Assembly: GCF_016583905.1 (NCBI RefSeq)
Contig: NZ_NRRY01000034.1
Span: 1 to 54,757, forward strand
Direction: 5' to 3'
Length of the DNA: 54,757 nt
Origin: Lamprobacter modestohalophilus
Lineage (GTDB): Bacteria; Pseudomonadota; Gammaproteobacteria; Chromatiales; Chromatiaceae
Made by a program: the position numbers and the translations under genes. Every line of letters begins with the position of its first letter. The first letter of the stretch is position 1. Shown one piece after another: positions 46,590 through 54,757 of this stretch. The notes beneath the pieces are model-generated. The model was not told the origin of the DNA and did not search any database. It worked only from the letters and a program-made list of their open reading frames with translations.

Positions 46590-49568
46590 ATGTCGACCCT
46601 TGCTGCCCAAGTCGCTGTTTTGCCAACGAGCGTGACCAAACGCGACGGCGAACAGATCCCATTCGACGCCTCGAAGATCCAGTCGGCGATCGCGCGTGCT
46701 GGGCAGGCGACGGGCGAATTCGGTGAGATGGAGGCGCAGCTGCTGACCGCGCAGGTGGTCAAGGTGCTGGCGCATCGTTATGGGGAAGGACGCAACCCGG
46801 ACATCGAAGGGATTCAGGATGTCGTCGAGCAGACCCTGATCAGCGCCAACCATTTCGAGACCGCGCGCTCTTATATCGTTTATCGCGAGCAGCGTGCCAA
46901 GCTGCGCGCTGATCGGCGCACGCTGGTGGATGTCTCCAGTTCGATCAACGAGTATCTGGACCGCTCGGATTGGCGCGTTGCGGCCAATGCTAATCAGGGC
47001 TACTCGCTCGGTGGGCTGATCCTGAACACCTCGGGCAAGATGATCGCCAACTACTGGCTGTCGCATGTCTATCCGCCGCAGGTCGGCGAGGCGCATCGCG
47101 AAGGCGACATCCATATCCACGACCTCGACATGCTGGCCGGCTACTGCGCGGGCTGGTCGTTGCGCACGCTACTGACCGAAGGGCTGAACGGGGTGCCAGG
47201 CAAGGTGGAGGCCGGCCCGCCGCGGCACATGTCGAGCGCGATCGGACAGATCGTCAATTTTCTTGGCACGCTGCAGAACGAGTGGGCCGGCGCTCAGGCG
47301 TTCTCGAGCTTCGATACCTACATGGCGCCCTATGTGCGCGTCGACGGGCTCGACTACCCGCGCGTCAAGCAGTACATCCAGGAGCTGATTTATAACCTCA
47401 ACGTGCCGTCGCGCTGGGGCTGCCAGTGCGTCGATGCCGAGACCGAATGCCTGACCGAGCAGGGCTGGAAGCGCTACGACCAGATCGCCGAGGGCGAGCG
47501 GATCGCAACCTTCGATTGGCGCAACAATTGCTTGGAGTACCTGGAGCCACTGGCGATCACCGCCTACGACTTCGACGGCGAGATGTACGTGCTACGCAAC
47601 CGCACCCAAGAGCAATGGGTCACGCCACAGCACAAGGTCGTGCGCAAGGTCTTCAATTCGGATAACCGTTGGATTCTCGAAGAGATTGAAGACGTCGCCA
47701 AGCTGAAGTCGCCGGTGATCGTGCCGAATGCCTGGGAGACGACCTCGACGGTCGAGGTGGACGACAACCTGGTCATGCTGCTGGCCTGGGTGGTCGCTGA
47801 AGGCAACCTCGATTTCGATGCCGGGCGTCGGCGCGTCAGCATTTGGCAATCGACGGGCAACCGCGAGAACGCCGCCGAGATCGAATGGCTGTTGACCGAG
47901 ATGAGCCTGACCTGGCACGAGCGACGCCAGACCGGCACCTATGCCAATCACCCGGTCTGTCGTTACCGACTCAACAGCGAGGGCAGTGAGCTGGTGCTCG
48001 GCTATCTGCAGCGCAAGTGTGTGCCTGCATTGATCCGCACCCTGTCGGCGCGGCAGATCCGGCTGTTTCTCGACACCTATGTCAAGGGCGACGGCAGCAT
48101 CGAGCCGAACGGCCGCACACGCATCTATACCAACGACCAGGAAAACCTCGACGCCCTGCAAGAGCTCTGCAGCCTGGCTGGCTATGGCAGCACGACCTAC
48201 ACCCGGAAAGACTCTGGCGTGCATGTGCTGAACATCGTCCGCAACCGCGAGACCTATATTCAGCTAATCGAACGCAAGCCTTATCGCGGCAAGGTCTGGT
48301 GTCCGACCACCCGCAACGGCACCTTCGTCGCTCGTCGTCGCGGCAAGACCTTCATTACTGGTAATACCCCGTTTACGAATCTGACCTTTGATTGGGTCTG
48401 TCCCGAGGATCTGCGCGAGCAGGTGCCAGTGATCGGTGGCGTGGAGCAGTCGTTTACCTACGGCGAGCTGCAGACCGAGATGGATATGATCAATCGCGCC
48501 TACATCGCGGTGATGACCGAGGGCGATGCCAAGGGCCGTATCTTCACCTTCCCGATCCCGACCTACAACATCACCGAGGACTTCCCCTGGGACAGCGAGA
48601 ATGCTGAGCATCTCTTCGAGATGACGGCCAAGTATGGCTTGCCCTACTTTCAGAACTTCCTCAACTCCGAGCTCTCGCCGAACATGGTGCGCTCGATGTG
48701 CTGCCGGCTGCAGCTGGATCTGACCGAGCTGCTCAAGCGTGGCAATGGCTTATTCGGCTCGGCCGAGCAGACCGGCTCGCTCGGCGTGGTGACCATCAAC
48801 TGCGCTCGGCTCGGCTATACCCATCGCGGCGATGAGGCCGGGCTGCTGCAGCGGCTCGATGAATTGATGGAGCTGGCGAAGAAGAGCCTGGAGCTGAAGC
48901 GCAAGGTGATCCAGCGCCACATGGATGCCGGGCTCTTCCCTTATACCAAGCGCTATCTCGGCACCCTACGCAATCACTTCAGCACGCTCGGGGTGAACGG
49001 CATCAACGAGATGATCCGCAACTTCACGGCGGATACCGACGACATCACCACCGAGTGGGGGCATGCCTTCGCTTGCCGACTGCTCGATCATGTGCGTGCG
49101 CGCATGGTGCAGTTCCAAGAAGAAACCGGGCACATGTACAACCTGGAGGCGACACCGGCCGAGGGTACGACCTATCGCTTCGCGCGGGAGGACAAGAAGC
49201 GCTTCCCAAACATCCTGCAGGCTGGCACCGAGGATACGCCCTATTACACCAATTCCTCGCAGCTGCCAGTCGGCTATACCGACGACGCCTTTGAGGCACT
49301 GGCGGCGCAGGATCAGCTGCAGACCAAGTACACCGGCGGTACGGTGCTGCACCTGTACATGGGCGAGCGCATCGGCTCCACCGAGGCCTGCAAGCGCCTA
49401 GTGCAGCGGGCGCTGACCAACTTCCGGCTGCCCTACATCACGGTGACACCGATCTTCTCGGTCTGCCCAACCCATGGCTACATCGCTGGCGAGCACGAGT
49501 ATTGCCCCAAGTGCGATGCCGAGCTGATCGAGAAGAAGCGCGCTGAGCTGCAAGCCGCGACGGCCTGA
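46590..49568 (+). CDS. nrdD: Anaerobic (class III) ribonucleoside-triphosphate reductase NrdD, intein-bearing, lacking its glycyl-radical loop
   Basis: NrdD reduces NTPs to dNTPs without oxygen. From ATG 46590 there are 992 residues; removing a 313-residue intein leaves ~679. The N-terminus is an ATP-cone (VTKRDGEQIPFDASKIQSAIARAG). The catalytic barrel follows (GYSLGGLILNTSGKMIANYWLSHVYP, DIHIHDLDMLAGYCAGWSL, SSAIGQIVNFLGTLQNEWAGAQAFSSFD, TPFTNLTFDW). The end has the zinc site CPTHGYIAGEHEYCPKC and then stops. The RVxGYxRP glycyl-radical segment expected next is missing; it is encoded by the next gene. The stop is unambiguous and the next gene is in another frame with its own Shine-Dalgarno. 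The operon is nrdD, small subunit, nrdG. Confidence 0.95.
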   Translation: MSTLAAQVAVLPTSVTKRDGEQIPFDASKIQSAIARAGQATGEFGEMEAQLLTAQVVKVLAHRYGEGRNPDIEGIQDVVEQTLISANHFETARSYIVYREQRAKLRADRRTLVDVSSSINEYLDRSDWRVAANANQGYSLGGLILNTSGKMIANYWLSHVYPPQVGEAHREGDIHIHDLDMLAGYCAGWSLRTLLTEGLNGVPGKVEAGPPRHMSSAIGQIVNFLGTLQNEWAGAQAFSSFDTYMAPYVRVDGLDYPRVKQYIQELIYNLNVPSRWGCQCVDAETECLTEQGWKRYDQIAEGERIATFDWRNNCLEYLEPLAITAYDFDGEMYVLRNRTQEQWVTPQHKVVRKVFNSDNRWILEEIEDVAKLKSPVIVPNAWETTSTVEVDDNLVMLLAWVVAEGNLDFDAGRRRVSIWQSTGNRENAAEIEWLLTEMSLTWHERRQTGTYANHPVCRYRLNSEGSELVLGYLQRKCVPALIRTLSARQIRLFLDTYVKGDGSIEPNGRTRIYTNDQENLDALQELCSLAGYGSTTYTRKDSGVHVLNIVRNRETYIQLIERKPYRGKVWCPTTRNGTFVARRRGKTFITGNTPFTNLTFDWVCPEDLREQVPVIGGVEQSFTYGELQTEMDMINRAYIAVMTEGDAKGRIFTFPIPTYNITEDFPWDSENAEHLFEMTAKYGLPYFQNFLNSELSPNMVRSMCCRLQLDLTELLKRGNGLFGSAEQTGSLGVVTINCARLGYTHRGDEAGLLQRLDELMELAKKSLELKRKVIQRHMDAGLFPYTKRYLGTLRNHFSTLGVNGINEMIRNFTADTDDITTEWGHAFACRLLDHVRARMVQFQEETGHMYNLEATPAEGTTYRFAREDKKRFPNILQAGTEDTPYYTNSSQLPVGYTDDAFEALAAQDQLQTKYTGGTVLHLYMGERIGSTEACKRLVQRALTNFRLPYITVTPIFSVCPTHGYIAGEHEYCPKCDAELIEKKRAELQAATA
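47427..48365 (+). other. LAGLIDADG-endonuclease intein in NrdD
   Basis: A 313-codon in-frame insert between Gln and Thr of the conserved NVPSRWGCQ / TPFTNLTFDW. It starts with Cys (CVDAETECLTEQGWKRYDQI, splicing block A), has a block-B-like TPQHKVV, the two LAGLIDADG helices (LLAWVVAEGNL, LFLDTYVKGDGSI), and ends GKTFITGN followed by Thr +1. The penultimate residue is Gly, not His. Flanking exteins join into normal NrdD sequence, so splicing is required for function. Confidence 0.92.
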
Positions 49569-49683
49569 GTGCTGGCGTATCGAGCGATTGCAGGCGCAGA
49601 AGAACGACGAAGCGAACGAGTAGATCATACGAGCTAACGCGGCCGAAAGCCGGCCGTGCCATCCAAATCGACAGGAGTATCCA

Positions 49684-49962
49684 ATGACTGAAACAACCAC
49701 TGAGCCGACCATCGAGCTGCGCGACGAGGAGCGCACCCGCTGCGAGGTCTGGACGCGCGTGATGGGCTATCACCGGCCGGTTTCCGCCTTCAACCGTGGC
49801 AAGCAGGCCGAGCATCAGGAGCGCACCTATTTCCAGGAGCGACCAGCGGGGCGCCTGGATGTACATCCGCACTCGAGCTGGCGCGCGAGCCAGGACTCAG
49901 GCCAGCAGGCGGCCCATCGTCCGCATCAGCGCTCTGGCGAGGCTCGGCGCGAAGCCGCTTGA
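49684..49962 (+). CDS. Separately encoded glycyl-radical subunit of class III RNR
   Basis: A 92-codon gene with AGGAG 7 bp before the ATG. Residues 19-50, RCEVWTRVMGYHRPVSAFNRG and onward KQAEHQERTYFQE, match the C-terminal glycyl-radical loop that normally closes NrdD (C-x-V-x-T-R-V-x-GY-x-RP-x3-x-N-x-GK). Gly28 is the expected radical site. The remaining ~40 residues are Arg/His/Gln-rich and unlike the family. It begins where NrdD stops, after CPKC, and precedes nrdG, so it most likely docks into NrdD and receives the radical in trans, much as YfiD/GrcA does for pyruvate formate-lyase. Confidence 0.88.
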   Translation: MTETTTEPTIELRDEERTRCEVWTRVMGYHRPVSAFNRGKQAEHQERTYFQERPAGRLDVHPHSSWRASQDSGQQAAHRPHQRSGEARREAA

Positions 49963-50014
49963 GCGCTCGCGCTCCTGAGAGAAGGATCAGACAACGGCAA
50001 GACGACGTTCGGCG

Positions 50015-50812
50015 ATGATCAAGCCCAAGCTCCAGTCTGTCTCCACTCGGCTCCGGCTCGGCGGACTGACGCCGCTGACCAGCGTCGATTATCCGGGCGA
50101 GCTAGCGGCCGTGATCTACTGCCAGGGCTGCCCCTGGCGCTGCCCCTACTGCCATAACGGCCATCTGCTCGATGCCGCGCCTGAAGCTGAAAGTGAAGGT
50201 GAAGGTGAAGGGGCAAGCGAAGAGATCGGGCAGCATGCGATCACTTGGCCCGAGGTGCTTGAGCTGCTGAGATCCCGTCGTGGTCTGCTCGACGCCGTGG
50301 TCTTCAGTGGCGGCGAGCCAACCGCGCAATCTGCACTGGCCGATGCGATGGCCGAGGTGCGAGCGCTCGGTTTCAAGGTCGGGCTGCACACCGGCGGTCC
50401 TTATCCGCAACGCCTGCGCGCCTTGCTGCCGCTGCTCGACTGGGTCGGGCTGGATATCAAGGCCCTGCCCGAGGACTATCCTCAGGTGACCGGCGTGCCC
50501 GGCTCCGGCGAGCAGGCTTGGCAGAGTCTGGCGCTGCTGCTCGACGCCAAGGTCTCACTGGAGGTGCGCACCACACCGATGCCGGGGCTCGATGACGATG
50601 CCTATCTATCACGGCTGATGCATCAACTGGCCGAGGCCGGCGTGACCCATTACGCCTTGCAGCAGGCGCAATCCGCTCATCTGCTGGAGCCAGCGCTGCG
50701 CCATCAGCTGCGTCATTTTTCCAAGCACGCGCTATCCAATGCCGCGGGGCTTGAGGACTCTGCGGGCGGACTGCCCAATCCATTCCCGCATTTCGAGTTG
50801 CGCGCGGCCTGA
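50015..50812 (+). CDS. nrdG: Radical-SAM activase of anaerobic RNR (NrdG2 type)
   Basis: This enzyme generates the glycyl radical using S-adenosylmethionine and a 4Fe-4S cluster. The opening LRLGGLTPLTSVDYPGELAAVIYCQGCPWRCPYCHNGHLL contains CxxxCxxC, followed by FSGGEPTAQSALADAMAEVRALGF and the SAM-binding region DWVGLDIKALPEDY. The 265-residue size and TPLTSVDYPG opening fit the NrdG2-like class that accompanies class III RNR. An acidic insert (EAESEGEGEGASEE) from degenerate gaaggt repeats (~50180-50220) follows the cluster loop. It probably acts on the separate small subunit 52 bp upstream. Confidence 0.93.
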   Translation: MIKPKLQSVSTRLRLGGLTPLTSVDYPGELAAVIYCQGCPWRCPYCHNGHLLDAAPEAESEGEGEGASEEIGQHAITWPEVLELLRSRRGLLDAVVFSGGEPTAQSALADAMAEVRALGFKVGLHTGGPYPQRLRALLPLLDWVGLDIKALPEDYPQVTGVPGSGEQAWQSLALLLDAKVSLEVRTTPMPGLDDDAYLSRLMHQLAEAGVTHYALQQAQSAHLLEPALRHQLRHFSKHALSNAAGLEDSAGGLPNPFPHFELRAA

Positions 50813-50849
50813 TCGTGATGCCGGCGTGCGATGCCGGTGTTTCAGGCCG

Positions 50850-52490
50850 ATGTTTCAGGCTGGCTTTGCCAAGCTGCCGCGACGGCTCCTGGATCAAGTA
50901 AACTCTGGCCCCGAGGTGGCCTTGGGGTCACGGAGCTTTGGGAAGGGCACCCTCATCGACATCGGCACACTGATCCTGGTCACCGTGGTCGTCAGCGCGA
51001 CGCTGTCGATCGTGCTGTTCCTGTTCGCCGATCATTCCGGGCGCGATGGTCTGGCGTTCTGGGGCGTTTCCGCGGGGCTCTATTCCGCTGCCTACGGACT
51101 CTTCTTACTGCGCGGCTCAGCGAGCGACCTGCTCTCGGTTGTCGCGGCCAATATCCTGCTCGCTGCCTCCTTGGCCTTTGCGCTCGAAGCGCTCGTCCGT
51201 TTCTTTGGCAAGGGGCCGTCGCGCTGGCTGATCTGGCTGCCAGTGCCGGTGATGGGGGTCGGCATGTTCTGGCTTGGCGAGCAGTTCGAGCCGCGCGTGA
51301 TGCTCAACGCCGCCCTGCTCTGGCTGCAGGTCTTGCTGATGACGATCCTCGTCGTCCGCCACTGGCGGGGCACGTCGGGCCGCGGACGTTATCTGCTGCT
51401 GGTCAGTCTGGTCGTCGTCTTGATCTTGCTCGCGGCGCGCCTGCTCGGAACGGCGCTTGGCGGCTTGGGTGCGGGCAGCCTGTTCGAGTCCAGTCATTTG
51501 CAGACGCTGACCTTCCTCGCGGCCATGCTGTTTCAACTGTTGCTCGCGCTGGCGGTCATCGTCATGGCCCGCGAGCGCATGGAAGAGGAGCTGCGCAGGA
51601 ACGAGCAGCGATTTCGCACCCTGGTCGAGGATGCCAACGACGTGATCTATACGCTCGATCTCAATGGCGTCTTCCGCTACCTCTCGCCGAACCTGCGTGA
51701 GATCCTGGGTCTGGAGCCGAAAGATGTGGTCGGCCAGCACTTTGCCACCATCGTGCACGCCGATGATCTACCCGGCTGCGAGGCCTTCTTGCAGCGCCTG
51801 CTGAGCACCCGCACCAAGCAGAGCGGGCTTGAGTATCGGGTGCGCCATGGCGATGGGGGTTGGCGCTGGCATGTGACCAATGCCTCGCCCTTGCTTGACG
51901 GCAATGGCGCGCTATCGGGCATGATCGGCATCGGCCACGACGTCAGTGAGCGCAAGCTGGTCGAGGACCAGACCCATCGCTTGGCGCACTATGATGCCTT
52001 GACGGAGCTTCCCAATCGCGGCCTCTTCTTTGAGCGCTTGCAGCAGGCCATGCGTGAGGCTGAACGCAAGGATGGTCAATTGGCGGTGATGTTCCTCGAT
52101 CTCGACCGCTTCAAGCCGATCAACGACAGCCATGGGCATGCGGTCGGTGATCGCGTGCTGCAGACGCTCGCCGAGCGTCTCAGGGCTTGTCTGCGCGATG
52201 CTGACACCATCGGCCGCATCGGTGGCGATGAGTTCCTGATCCTGCTGCCCGAGGTTGGCAGTGCGCGCGATGCCTGCGTGGTGGCGGAGAAGCTGGTGAG
52301 GCGGGTACAGACGCCGCTGAATATCGCCGGCCTCCACTTAGAGATCTCCTGCAGCATTGGTGTCGCCCTCTATCCGGCTCATGGTCGCGACGGCACCATG
52401 CTGATTCGTCATGCCGATGAGGCGATGTACGAGGCGAAGCGGGCGGGGCGTGATCAGGTTCGGTTGTATGATGGCGAGATTGATCAGTGA
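50850..52490 (+). CDS. Membrane PAS-GGDEF diguanylate cyclase
   Basis: An inner-membrane c-di-GMP synthase. The N-terminal ~230 residues form about seven hydrophobic helices (LIDIGTLILVTVVVSATLSIVLFLF ... MLFQLLLALAVIVMA). A PAS domain follows (RFRTLVEDANDVIYTLDLNGVFRYLSPNLREILG ... DVSERK), then GGDEF with LTELPNRGLFFERL, FLDLDRFKPINDSHGHAVGD, and intact GGDEF. The inhibitory site RDAD is present upstream, so product feedback is expected. I place the start at ATG 50850, but no strong Shine-Dalgarno is seen and a later start near 50950 is possible; upstream residues back to 50739 overlap nrdG. Confidence 0.88.
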   Translation: MFQAGFAKLPRRLLDQVNSGPEVALGSRSFGKGTLIDIGTLILVTVVVSATLSIVLFLFADHSGRDGLAFWGVSAGLYSAAYGLFLLRGSASDLLSVVAANILLAASLAFALEALVRFFGKGPSRWLIWLPVPVMGVGMFWLGEQFEPRVMLNAALLWLQVLLMTILVVRHWRGTSGRGRYLLLVSLVVVLILLAARLLGTALGGLGAGSLFESSHLQTLTFLAAMLFQLLLALAVIVMARERMEEELRRNEQRFRTLVEDANDVIYTLDLNGVFRYLSPNLREILGLEPKDVVGQHFATIVHADDLPGCEAFLQRLLSTRTKQSGLEYRVRHGDGGWRWHVTNASPLLDGNGALSGMIGIGHDVSERKLVEDQTHRLAHYDALTELPNRGLFFERLQQAMREAERKDGQLAVMFLDLDRFKPINDSHGHAVGDRVLQTLAERLRACLRDADTIGRIGGDEFLILLPEVGSARDACVVAEKLVRRVQTPLNIAGLHLEISCSIGVALYPAHGRDGTMLIRHADEAMYEAKRAGRDQVRLYDGEIDQ

Positions 52491-52763
52491 TCTTGAACAA
52501 TAGATCGAGGCTCTGCCTGAAGGTTTGAGCATCAAAATCCTTAAAGATCAAGTGCATACGCAGGCGTGACCGACTGCTCCCCAATATGCACTCGCCGATA
52601 CTGAGTTTAGCATCCATATCGTCAGCACCTATGGTCGCGGGTGGGGATGTCCGGGTGGCTGTTGGACTTGGTCTGGTTTCGCGGGCTATTGGTACCTTCG
52701 ATCTCGAGGGCGAGCGGCTTATCATTCTCGGTCGATTGAGATCAGGTCTTGGGAGGGAGCCAT
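52491..52763. other. Gap upstream of cas3 without a supported gene
   Basis: Open frames here (52586 forward, 52180-52785 reverse) show no family likeness, and the reverse one runs into the GGDEF gene as a shadow. No CRISPR repeats or leader were seen. GGGAGGG at 52751-52757 serves as Shine-Dalgarno of cas3. Confidence 0.4.
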
Positions 52764-54425
52764 ATGTGCAGCAAAGAACCGCCACTAGCGCATGTGCGCT
52801 TGGGTACCGATGGTTGCTGGTATCGGCATTCCCTAGTCGAGCACTTACAGGCTGTCGCTCAACGATCTGGTCATTTCGCTTCAGGCTTCGGCGGCCGGGA
52901 TTGGGCAGCCCTCGCGGGTCAATGGCATGACCTCGGCAAGTATCGCGACCGATTCCAGCATTACATTCGTGCTGCTTCTGGGCTGGATCGGGAGACGGCG
53001 CATATCGAATCCCGATCTGGGCGTACCACGCATTCGACCGCTGGTGCGCTGCTCGCGGAACAGCGTCTCGGCTTGATCGGGCGTGTAGTCGCCTATCTCA
53101 TCGCCGGACACCACGCTGGTCTGCACGACTGGTCCGAAGGGCTTGATGCCCGCATGGCCAGCGCGGATGCCCAAGAAGAGTTGGCCGAGGCGCTCGCAGC
53201 TGAGCCGCCAGCAGAGATCCTGCAGGCTGAATTTCCGCAGGCGGATTTGCAAGGCGTGCCAGGTGGCTCCATGGGCTTCGCCCTCTGGGTGCGAATGCTG
53301 TTCTCGTGCCTGGTCGATGCGGACTTTCTGGATACGGAAGCCTTCATGGCGCCGGAACAGGTATCGTCGAGGGCCGGTTGGCCGGGCATGGAGCTGCTCG
53401 CGGAACGCTTTGATGCGGCGATGTCGGAGCTGCTCGCCAAGGCCGAGCCGACGCCCGTTAACCTGCTGCGCCGCGAGATTTTGCAAGACTGGCGAAACGC
53501 CGCACTCAAACCGCCGGGTGTCTTCTCGCTGACCGTCCCGACCGGGGGCGGAAAAACCCTGTCCAGCATGGCCTTCGCGCTCAACCATGCGCGCCAGCAT
53601 GGCAAGCGCCGCATCATCCACGTCATTCCTTACACCAGCATCATCGAGCAGACCGCAGACGTCTTCCGCGGCATCTTTGGTGATGCGGTGATTGAGCATC
53701 ATAGCGCTGCTGAATCTGATCCGACCCAGGAAGGGCTGCGCAGCCGGCTTGCCTGCGAAAACTGGGACGCTCCCATTGTCGTCACGACCAGCGTGCAATT
53801 CTTCGAATCCCTGTTCGCGGCGCGAACCTCACGCTGCCGCAAGCTGCACAATCTGGTTGATAGCGTCGTCGTGCTGGACGAAGTTCAGCTGCTGCCGCCG
53901 GGCTTGCTGCAGCCCATCGTCGATGCACTGAGGCTGCTCACCGAGCAGTACGGGATGACGCTGGTGCTCTCCACCGCGACACAGCCCGCCCTCGGTAACC
54001 GGTGCTATTTCGACGCCGCGAGGAACTTTAACGGCTTCGATAGAATGCACGAGATCATCCCTGACCCTGATCGGCTCTATGCGAAGCTAAAGCGTGTTGA
54101 GGTACGCATGCCCGGCGACATGCAGCGGGCGACCGACTGGGAGTCGCTAGCGTCGGAGCTGATCGAACATGATTCGGTGCTTGTCGTGGTCAACAGCCGG
54201 CGTCATGCCCGCGAGCTGCATCGCTTGATGCCGCCGGACACGCTGCATCTGTCCGCGCTCATGTGCGGCGCTCATCGCTCGCGGGTCATCACCGAGATCA
54301 AGCAGCGGCTCGCTGATGACGTGCCGACGCGGGTCGTTTCGACCCAACTCGTCGAGGCCGGTGTCGACCTCGACTTTCCTGTAGTCTACCGGGCGTTTGC
54401 AGGACTCGATTCCATCGCCCGGTAG
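52764..54425 (+). pseudogene. cas3: CRISPR-associated HD nuclease-helicase Cas3, cut by an IS1-family element
   Basis: Cas3 is the nuclease-helicase that degrades DNA bound by Cascade in type I CRISPR systems. The HD nuclease domain has WHDLGKYRDRFQHYI, THSTAGALL and GHHAG. The helicase has VPTGGGKTLSSMAFAL (Walker A), VVLDEVQLLPP (DExQ in place of the usual DEVH) and STATQPAL. Motif V (STQLVEAGVDLDFP) is intact, but the protein ends at AGLDSIAR where relatives continue QAAGRCNR (motif VI); the IS begins at 54421. The start is ATG 52764 after GGGAGGG. The style suggests subtype I-C, but no other cas gene is in view to prove it. Confidence 0.9.
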
Positions 54426-54757
54426 TGCTCTACATGTGTTTCTCACACGGCAAGGCCGAACTCATACCGATTGATAAAAAGCCCAATGACAGTATCGTGC
54501 ATGACGTCGAGTTTGGAAAAACAGATGGTTTTCCGTGCCAGGCGTTTAATACGTGTTCTGAGCGTAAGATGCTTGCGTTCAATTTTTTGTGTATTGGCCT
54601 TACCAGTCACTTGCTGCTGCTCCGGTAGATGACGTTGATAGGCTCCCCAGTCGTCAGTAAAAAATATTCTAATGCCGAATGGCTCAAGAAGAGCCTTCAG
54701 CTCGAGGAACACCTCATCTGTACGCCGACCAAACACATAGGCAAGAACAACGCCAGT
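54421..54757 (-). mobile_element. IS1-family insertion sequence (partial, runs off the window)
   Basis: The element begins at GGTAGTGCT, an IS1-family terminal-repeat-like end, exactly where cas3 loses homology. It carries the 3' part of a transposase on the minus strand. The other end, the frameshift-joined orfA and the target duplication lie beyond the window. Confidence 0.85.
54443..54757 (-). CDS. IS1-family transposase InsB (C-terminal part)
   Basis: The visible 104 residues are the DDE catalytic end of an IS1 transposase: VLAYVFGRRTDEVFLELKALLEPF, then IFFTDDWGAYQRHLP (with the second Asp), KIERKHLTLRTRIKRLARKTICFSK, and HDTVIGLFINRYEF. The order and spacing match InsB of IS1 (VFGRRT, TDGWPLY, QRIERHNLNLR, RKSLSFSKS). 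The N-terminal part is outside the window, so completeness cannot be judged. Confidence 0.92.
   Translation of the reverse strand, partial: TGVVLAYVFGRRTDEVFLELKALLEPFGIRIFFTDDWGAYQRHLPEQQQVTGKANTQKIERKHLTLRTRIKRLARKTICFSKLDVMHDTVIGLFINRYEFGLAV

Noticed and set aside
52180-52785. Minus-strand ORF between the GGDEF gene and cas3
   Set aside because: It overlaps the GGDEF gene and shows no recognisable family; treated as a shadow.

Overview
The window looks like chromosomal DNA of a GC-rich gammaproteobacterium, most likely a phototrophic purple sulfur bacterium (Chromatiaceae or a close relative). This is an inference from three things. A BciB-type 8-vinyl reductase points to bacteriochlorophyll synthesis and a proteobacterial phosphoribulokinase points to the Calvin cycle. 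An Rnf complex is present. The housekeeping gene orders are classically gammaproteobacterial: ndk-rlmN-pilW-rodZ-hisS-yfgM-bamB-der and miaB-phoH-ybeY-corC. No rRNA, tRNA or CRISPR array was seen.

Layout. Positions 1-3840 (minus strand) hold the front of an N-type (alternative, probably Na+-linked) F-ATPase operon, atpD-C-Q-R-B-E. The atpE gene appears broken by an in-frame insert carrying stop codons. Small hypothetical genes follow (3.9-4.75 kb), then pgi, a cNMP-binding protein, an FGE-fold membrane protein, a HIT protein with a tyrosine-recombinase relic, an MFS transporter and an SRPBCC protein. At 12.2-15.9 kb lie a periplasmic diheme cytochrome and a PhoX-like (DUF839) protein. Next come an HDOD-GGDEF regulator, batD-bciB, recJ, a repeat-bearing lipoprotein hydrolase and a HepT/MntA toxin-antitoxin pair.

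Positions 25.1-33.7 kb (minus strand) form the der-to-ndk housekeeping block, in which ispG is absent from its usual place between rodZ and hisS. Then come thiM, rnfABCDGE and prk (plus strand), corC-ybeY-phoH-miaB (minus strand), and the anaerobic ribonucleotide reductase locus at 46.5-50.8 kb. A GGDEF protein follows. The window ends in a cas3 gene cut by an IS1-family element.

The most interesting locus is the class III ribonucleotide reductase. NrdD carries a 313-residue LAGLIDADG intein with a non-canonical C-terminal splice junction. NrdD ends right after its zinc knuckle, and the glycyl-radical loop is encoded by a separate 92-codon gene just downstream, followed by an NrdG2-type activase. 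Two NrdR-box-like palindromes spaced 31 bp apart precede the operon.

A second theme is short tandem repeats, mostly hexamers, inside coding tails and linkers and just behind genes (atpD, atpQ, batD, the lipoprotein hydrolase, rnfC, nrdG; downstream of recJ and pgi). There is also an ~85-95 bp MITE-like element present in two copies.
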